Below are positions 30,150 to 33,480 of a DNA stretch of 33,480 bases, one piece after another. A program made the translations under genes and the position numbers. Every line of letters begins with the position of its first letter. Position 1 is the stretch's first letter. The stretch lies in the NCBI GenBank assembly GCA_934553185.1, contig CAKTFF010000001.1:1-33480 (forward strand), in the 5' to 3' direction. Below the pieces are notes generated by a model. That model saw only the letters and a program-made list of their open reading frames with translations, did not search any database and was not told the DNA's origin. The stretch comes from an uncultured Devosia sp. (GTDB lineage: Bacteria > Pseudomonadota > Alphaproteobacteria > Rhizobiales > Devosiaceae).

Positions 30150-31517
30150 CTAGAGGTCGAGCACCAGGCGTTCGGGCGCTTCCAGCGACTCCTTGATGCG
30201 CACCAGGAACGTCACGGCTTCCTTGCCATCAACGATCCGGTGATCGTAGCTCAGCGCCAGATACATCATCGGGCGGATCACCACCTGGCCGCCAACAGCG
30301 ACCGGGCGCTCCTGGATCTTGTGCATGCCCAGGATACCGGACTGCGGCGCGTTGAGGATCGGCGTCGACATCAGCGAGCCATAAACGCCACCATTGGAGA
30401 TGGTAAAGGTGCCGCCCTGCATATCGGCCATGGACAACTGGCCATCGCGGGCCTTCTTGCCCAGCTTGCCGATTTCCTTTTCGATCTCGGCAATGCTCAT
30501 CCCGTCGGCATTGCGCAGCACGGGGACGACGAGGCCCTTATCCGTGCCAACGGCCACGCCGATATGGGCATATTGCTTGTAGATCAGTTCGTCGCCGTCG
30601 ATCTCGGCATTGACCGCCGGGATTTCCTTAAGCGCATGCACCACGGCCTTGGTGAAAAAGCCCATGAAGCCGAGCTTCACGCCGTGCTTTTTCTCGAACA
30701 GCTCCTTGTAGGAATTGCGCAGGTCCATCACCGGCTTCATGTCCACCTCATTGAAGGTGGTCAGCATGGCGGCGGTGTTCTGGGCATCCTTGAGGCGGCG
30801 CGCAATGGTCTGGCGCAGACGGGTCATCTTGACCCGCTCTTCGCGGTCGGCATCGTCAGCCGAGATTGGACCGCGTGGCGCGGCAGGCGCCTTGGCCTGA
30901 GCCGGCTGAGCTTCGGGTGCCTTGGGCTGCGCTGCATTGGCAGCCGGCGCATCGGCCGCAGCGGGGCGATAAACGTCGGGGGCAGCACTGGTGTCGAGCG
31001 CCGGCGCGGGAGCCGAGCTTTGACCACCGGCAGGCTGCGACCGGCTCAGCGCCGACAGCACGTCTTCCTTGAGCACCTGGCCCGAGCGACCCGAACCATT
31101 GATTGCACCGGCATCGAGACCGTTTTCGGTGATCATCTTCTGCGCTGAGGGCGCGGGCGCCCGATCGGTTGCGGTGACTGGCTGGGCAGAGGGCTCTGGC
31201 TTAATCGCTTCAGGAACGGCCGCATTGTTAGCCGGCGCTGCGTCCTTTGCCTCGCCTGATGCAGCACTGGTTCCCGCCCCTGCCCCACCGATTGCGCCAA
31301 GCAGCGCGCCCACGTCAACGGTTTCACCCGGCTGCGCGGAAATGGCTTCGAGCACGCCGGCGGACGGCGCTGGAACCTCGATCGTCACCTTGTCGGTTTC
31401 GAGCTCGACAAGGGGCTCGTCCGCGGACACGGCATCGCCCACCTTCTTGAACCATTGGCCGATCGTTGCCTCGGTGACGCTCTCGCCAAGGGTGGGGACG
31501 CGAATTTCAGTCGACAT
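30150..31517 (-). CDS. sucB: Dihydrolipoyllysine succinyltransferase, E2 of 2-oxoglutarate dehydrogenase
   Basis: A 455-residue E2 with normal architecture: one lipoyl domain (1-78) with lipoyl-lysine K43 in ETDKVTIEV, a long Ala/Pro/Glu linker, and a peripheral subunit-binding domain (about 125-160, [19 protein letters not shown]...). A second flexible linker rich in Ala/Pro follows, then the catalytic domain (about 225-455). Its active site is [16 protein letters not shown] near the end. It transfers succinyl from E1 to CoA in the TCA cycle. The ATG at 31517 follows sucA after 160 bases that hold a conspicuous hairpin. One lipoyl domain fits alphaproteobacterial SucB. Confidence 0.97.
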   Translation of the reverse strand: MSTEIRVPTLGESVTEATIGQWFKKVGDAVSADEPLVELETDKVTIEVPAPSAGVLEAISAQPGETVDVGALLGAIGGAGAGTSAASGEAKDAAPANNAAVPEAIKPEPSAQPVTATDRAPAPSAQKMITENGLDAGAINGSGRSGQVLKEDVLSALSRSQPAGGQSSAPAPALDTSAAPDVYRPAAADAPAANAAQPKAPEAQPAQAKAPAAPRGPISADDADREERVKMTRLRQTIARRLKDAQNTAAMLTTFNEVDMKPVMDLRNSYKELFEKKHGVKLGFMGFFTKAVVHALKEIPAVNAEIDGDELIYKQYAHIGVAVGTDKGLVVPVLRNADGMSIAEIEKEIGKLGKKARDGQLSMADMQGGTFTISNGGVYGSLMSTPILNAPQSGILGMHKIQERPVAVGGQVVIRPMMYLALSYDHRIVDGKEAVTFLVRIKESLEAPERLVLDL

Positions 31518-31590
31518 TGTTTTTATCCCTATTTGATAAGGAGCGATGCTAGCGAGGTCAGGCTGCGCCGAGAATGAAGGGCTTCGAGAA

Positions 31591-31626
31591 CCGGAGCGCA
31601 GTGTACGTTTTGTACATGAGCACCGG
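31591..31626. other. Imperfect hairpin in the sucA-sucB gap
   Basis: CCGGAGCGCAGTGTAC (31591-31606) faces GTACATGAGCACCGG (31612-31626) across a GTTTT loop. The ends (CCGG/CCGG) and tip (TGTAC/GTACA) pair exactly, the middle is imperfect. It has no T-tract on the minus strand, so it is not a classical terminator. It lies 52 bases after the sucA stop and 74 before the sucB start and may tune relative E1/E2 expression. Confidence 0.5.
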
Positions 31627-31677
31627 AAGCACAGAAGACCTTTATTTGCAGGCCGGCATCACCTCGCTGGCGCGCTC

Positions 31678-33480
31678 CTATTGGCCGAGAGCTTCGTCGA
31701 GGAATGCCTGCAATTGGGCAAGGTGGGTCCGCATCAGACCCGTTGCGGTGGATGCCGAAGCCGGGCGTCCGGTATAGCGCACGCGCTGGCCGGAACGGCC
31801 CATCTGGTCGAACACCCATTCAACATAGGGCTGGATGAAGGCCCAGGCCCCCATATTCTTGGGCTCTTCCTGGCACCAGATGATCTCGGCATTGGGGAAG
31901 CGATTGAGCTCGTCCAGCACCGCCTTGGCGGGGAATGGATAAAGCTGCTCGATGCGCAGAAGATAAACATTGTCGATGCCCTTCTTCTCGCGGTCTTCCA
32001 GAAGGTCGTAATAGACCTTGCCGGTGCACAGGATCACCCGGCGGATCTTGTTGTCGCTCTGCAGCTTGATCGTGGTCTTGGGCACGCCGGGTGTTTCCGC
32101 ATCGTCCCAAAGCAAGCGATGGAAGCACGAATCCGGACCCATTTCCACGAGGCTGGACACCGCCCGCTTGTGGCGCAGCAGCGACTTGGGCGTCATCAGG
32201 ATCAGCGGCTTGCGGAAATCGCGCGTCACCTGCCGGCGCAGGGCATGGAAGTAATTGGCCGGCGTCGTGCAGTTGGCAACCTGCATATTGTCTTCGGCGC
32301 ACAGCTGCAGGAAGCGCTCTGGACGCGCCGACGAGTGCTCGGGGCCCTGCCCTTCATAGCCGTGCGGCAACAGCATCACGAGGCCCGACATGCGGAACCA
32401 CTTGCGTTCACCCGAAGAGATGAACTGGTCGATCACCACCTGCGCGCCATTCACGAAATCGCCGAACTGGGCTTCCCACATGGTCAGCGCCTGCGGTTCG
32501 GCCAGCGAATAGCCATACTCGAAACCCAGCACGGCTTCTTCAGAGAGCATCGAGTTGATGACCTCGTAGCGCGACTGGTCTTCGGCGAGGTTGTTGAGCG
32601 GGGTATAGCTCTTGTTGTCCACCTGCTGGTCGTTGAGCACAGAATGACGCTGCGAAAAGGTGCCGCGTTCCACGTCCTGGCCCGACAGGCGCACCGGATG
32701 ACCCTCGGTCACCAGCGTGCCGAAGGCCAGGGCTTCTGCGGTTGCCCAATCGATGCCTTCACCCGACTCGATCGCTGCGAGACGGTTGTCCATGAAGCGC
32801 TTCACCGTCTTGTGGACGTTGAAGCCTTCGGGAATACGCGTCAGCGCCGTGCCGATCGAAGCAAGACGATCGATAGCCACGCCGGTTTGCCCGCGGCGCG
32901 CACCTTCCTGGTCGGCGGGGCGGAAATCTTTCCAGGCGCCGTCGAGCCAGTCGGCCTTATTCGGGCGATAATCCTGGCCGGCCTCGAACTCGGCATCGAG
33001 CTTGGCGCGCCATTCGGCCTTCATGCCGTCGACTTCGGCTTCGGTGACCTGGCCCTCGGCGATCAGCTTGGCTGCATAAAGCTCCAGCGTCGTCTTTTGC
33101 GACCGGATCTTGGAATACATCAGCGGCTGGGTGAAGCTTGGCTCGTCGCCTTCATTGTGGCCGAAGCGGCGATAGCAGAACATGTCGATGACGACCGGCC
33201 GGCCAAACTTCTGCCGGTACTCGACCGCGACCTTGGCGGCAAACACCACAGCTTCGGGATCGTCGCCGTTCACATGAAGAACCGGCGCCTCGATCATCTT
33301 GGCGACATCGGTCGGATAAGGCGACGACCGCGAATACATCGGCGACGTGGTAAAGCCGATCTGGTTGTTGATCACGAAGTGGATTGAGCCACCCGTGCGA
33401 TGGCCCTTGAGGCCCGACAGCCCCAGGCATTCGGCGATCACGCCCTGCCCGGCAAAGGCGGCATCGCCATGGATCAGCAG
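31678..33480 (-). CDS. sucA: 2-oxoglutarate dehydrogenase E1 component, C-terminal two thirds (partial at right edge)
   Basis: The frame is open to the right edge of the window (LLIHGDAAFAGQGVIAECLG at the edge), so the gene starts outside; 600 residues are visible. Motifs include HRTGGSIHFVINNQIGFTT, the thiamine-diphosphate region with GDDPEAVVFAAKVA, CYRRFGHNEGDEPSFTQPLMY, LPHGYEGQGPEHSSARPERFLQ and TPKSLLRHKRAVS. All are standard for the E1 of the 2-oxoglutarate dehydrogenase complex, which decarboxylates 2-oxoglutarate and passes succinyl to SucB. It is the first gene of this cluster seen here. Confidence 0.97.
   Translation of the reverse strand: MLIHGDAAFAGQGVIAECLGLSGLKGHRTGGSIHFVINNQIGFTTSPMYSRSSPYPTDVAKMIEAPVLHVNGDDPEAVVFAAKVAVEYRQKFGRPVVIDMFCYRRFGHNEGDEPSFTQPLMYSKIRSQKTTLELYAAKLIAEGQVTEAEVDGMKAEWRAKLDAEFEAGQDYRPNKADWLDGAWKDFRPADQEGARRGQTGVAIDRLASIGTALTRIPEGFNVHKTVKRFMDNRLAAIESGEGIDWATAEALAFGTLVTEGHPVRLSGQDVERGTFSQRHSVLNDQQVDNKSYTPLNNLAEDQSRYEVINSMLSEEAVLGFEYGYSLAEPQALTMWEAQFGDFVNGAQVVIDQFISSGERKWFRMSGLVMLLPHGYEGQGPEHSSARPERFLQLCAEDNMQVANCTTPANYFHALRRQVTRDFRKPLILMTPKSLLRHKRAVSSLVEMGPDSCFHRLLWDDAETPGVPKTTIKLQSDNKIRRVILCTGKVYYDLLEDREKKGIDNVYLLRIEQLYPFPAKAVLDELNRFPNAEIIWCQEEPKNMGAWAFIQPYVEWVFDQMGRSGQRVRYTGRPASASTATGLMRTHLAQLQAFLDEALGQ

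Noticed and set aside
31546..33387. A 613-codon plus-strand open frame.
   Set aside because: It lies opposite sucA, whose protein is unmistakable; the plus-strand frame shows no domain.
1..33480. Search by eye for tRNA, rRNA, CRISPR arrays, IS elements and riboswitches.
   Set aside because: No direct repeat array, transposase motif, tRNA cloverleaf or known riboswitch core was recognised. The gaps are short and are described by the listed sites.

Overview
The window looks like chromosome of an alphaproteobacterium of the order Hyphomicrobiales, most probably a Devosia/Pelagibacterium-like member. This rests on a complete EcfG-NepR-PhyR general stress response (GSR) locus, HWE/HisKA_2 histidine kinases, TRAP uronate transport and high GC. 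The genus is an inference; no rRNA or tRNA gene is present to test it. All genes seem native and intact except those cut by the window edges (a transglutaminase-like gene on the left, sucA on the right). I see no insertion sequence, phage, CRISPR array or RNA gene, and no gene-free stretch longer than about 250 bases.

Region 1 (1-8710) is the stress-response neighbourhood. Two short operons of small membrane proteins (a 54-residue protein plus a DUF3309 protein; a DUF883/ElaB-like protein plus a holin-X-like protein) are each preceded by an exact GGAAC-N16-CGTT promoter, the signature of EcfG sigma factors. A minus-strand group follows: a CHASE3-like/HisKA_2 kinase, a diacylglycerol/lipid kinase and a GAF-PAS-HWE kinase. 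Then come nepR-ecfG (minus) diverging from phyR (plus), with an exact EcfG promoter (N17 spacer) before phyR, and a third, small HWE kinase. Sensor kinases, phospho-switch PhyR, anti-sigma NepR, sigma factor and several likely targets thus sit together.

Region 2 (8868-13236) is a polar amino-acid ABC transporter operon (ATPase, binding protein, two permeases) ending in an AstE/AspA-family zinc deacylase. This suggests uptake and deacylation of an N-acylated amino acid or related compound. Its last stop codon interlocks with that of a convergent six-TM PAS-GGDEF-EAL protein (13233-15635).

Region 3 (15822-19489) pairs an alpha-oxoamine synthase-family PLP enzyme with a convergent six-TM hybrid histidine kinase and a stand-alone receiver protein. 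These are the same parts found in alpha-hydroxyketone quorum sensing (CqsA/CqsS, LqsA/LqsS/LqsR), but the assignment is speculative.

Region 4 (19579-27159, minus) is a uronate catabolic operon: TRAP transporter dctPQM, FCD-type GntR regulator, kduI, kduD, kdgF-like cupin, a TRIC-type channel gene and uxuA. The enzymes funnel unsaturated uronates and mannonate to 2-keto-3-deoxygluconate. A compound palindromic element lies between dctP and dctQ.

Region 5 (27406-33480, minus) is the 2-oxoglutarate dehydrogenase cluster: sucA (partial), sucB, a secreted protein of unknown function, a LysE-type exporter and lpd.
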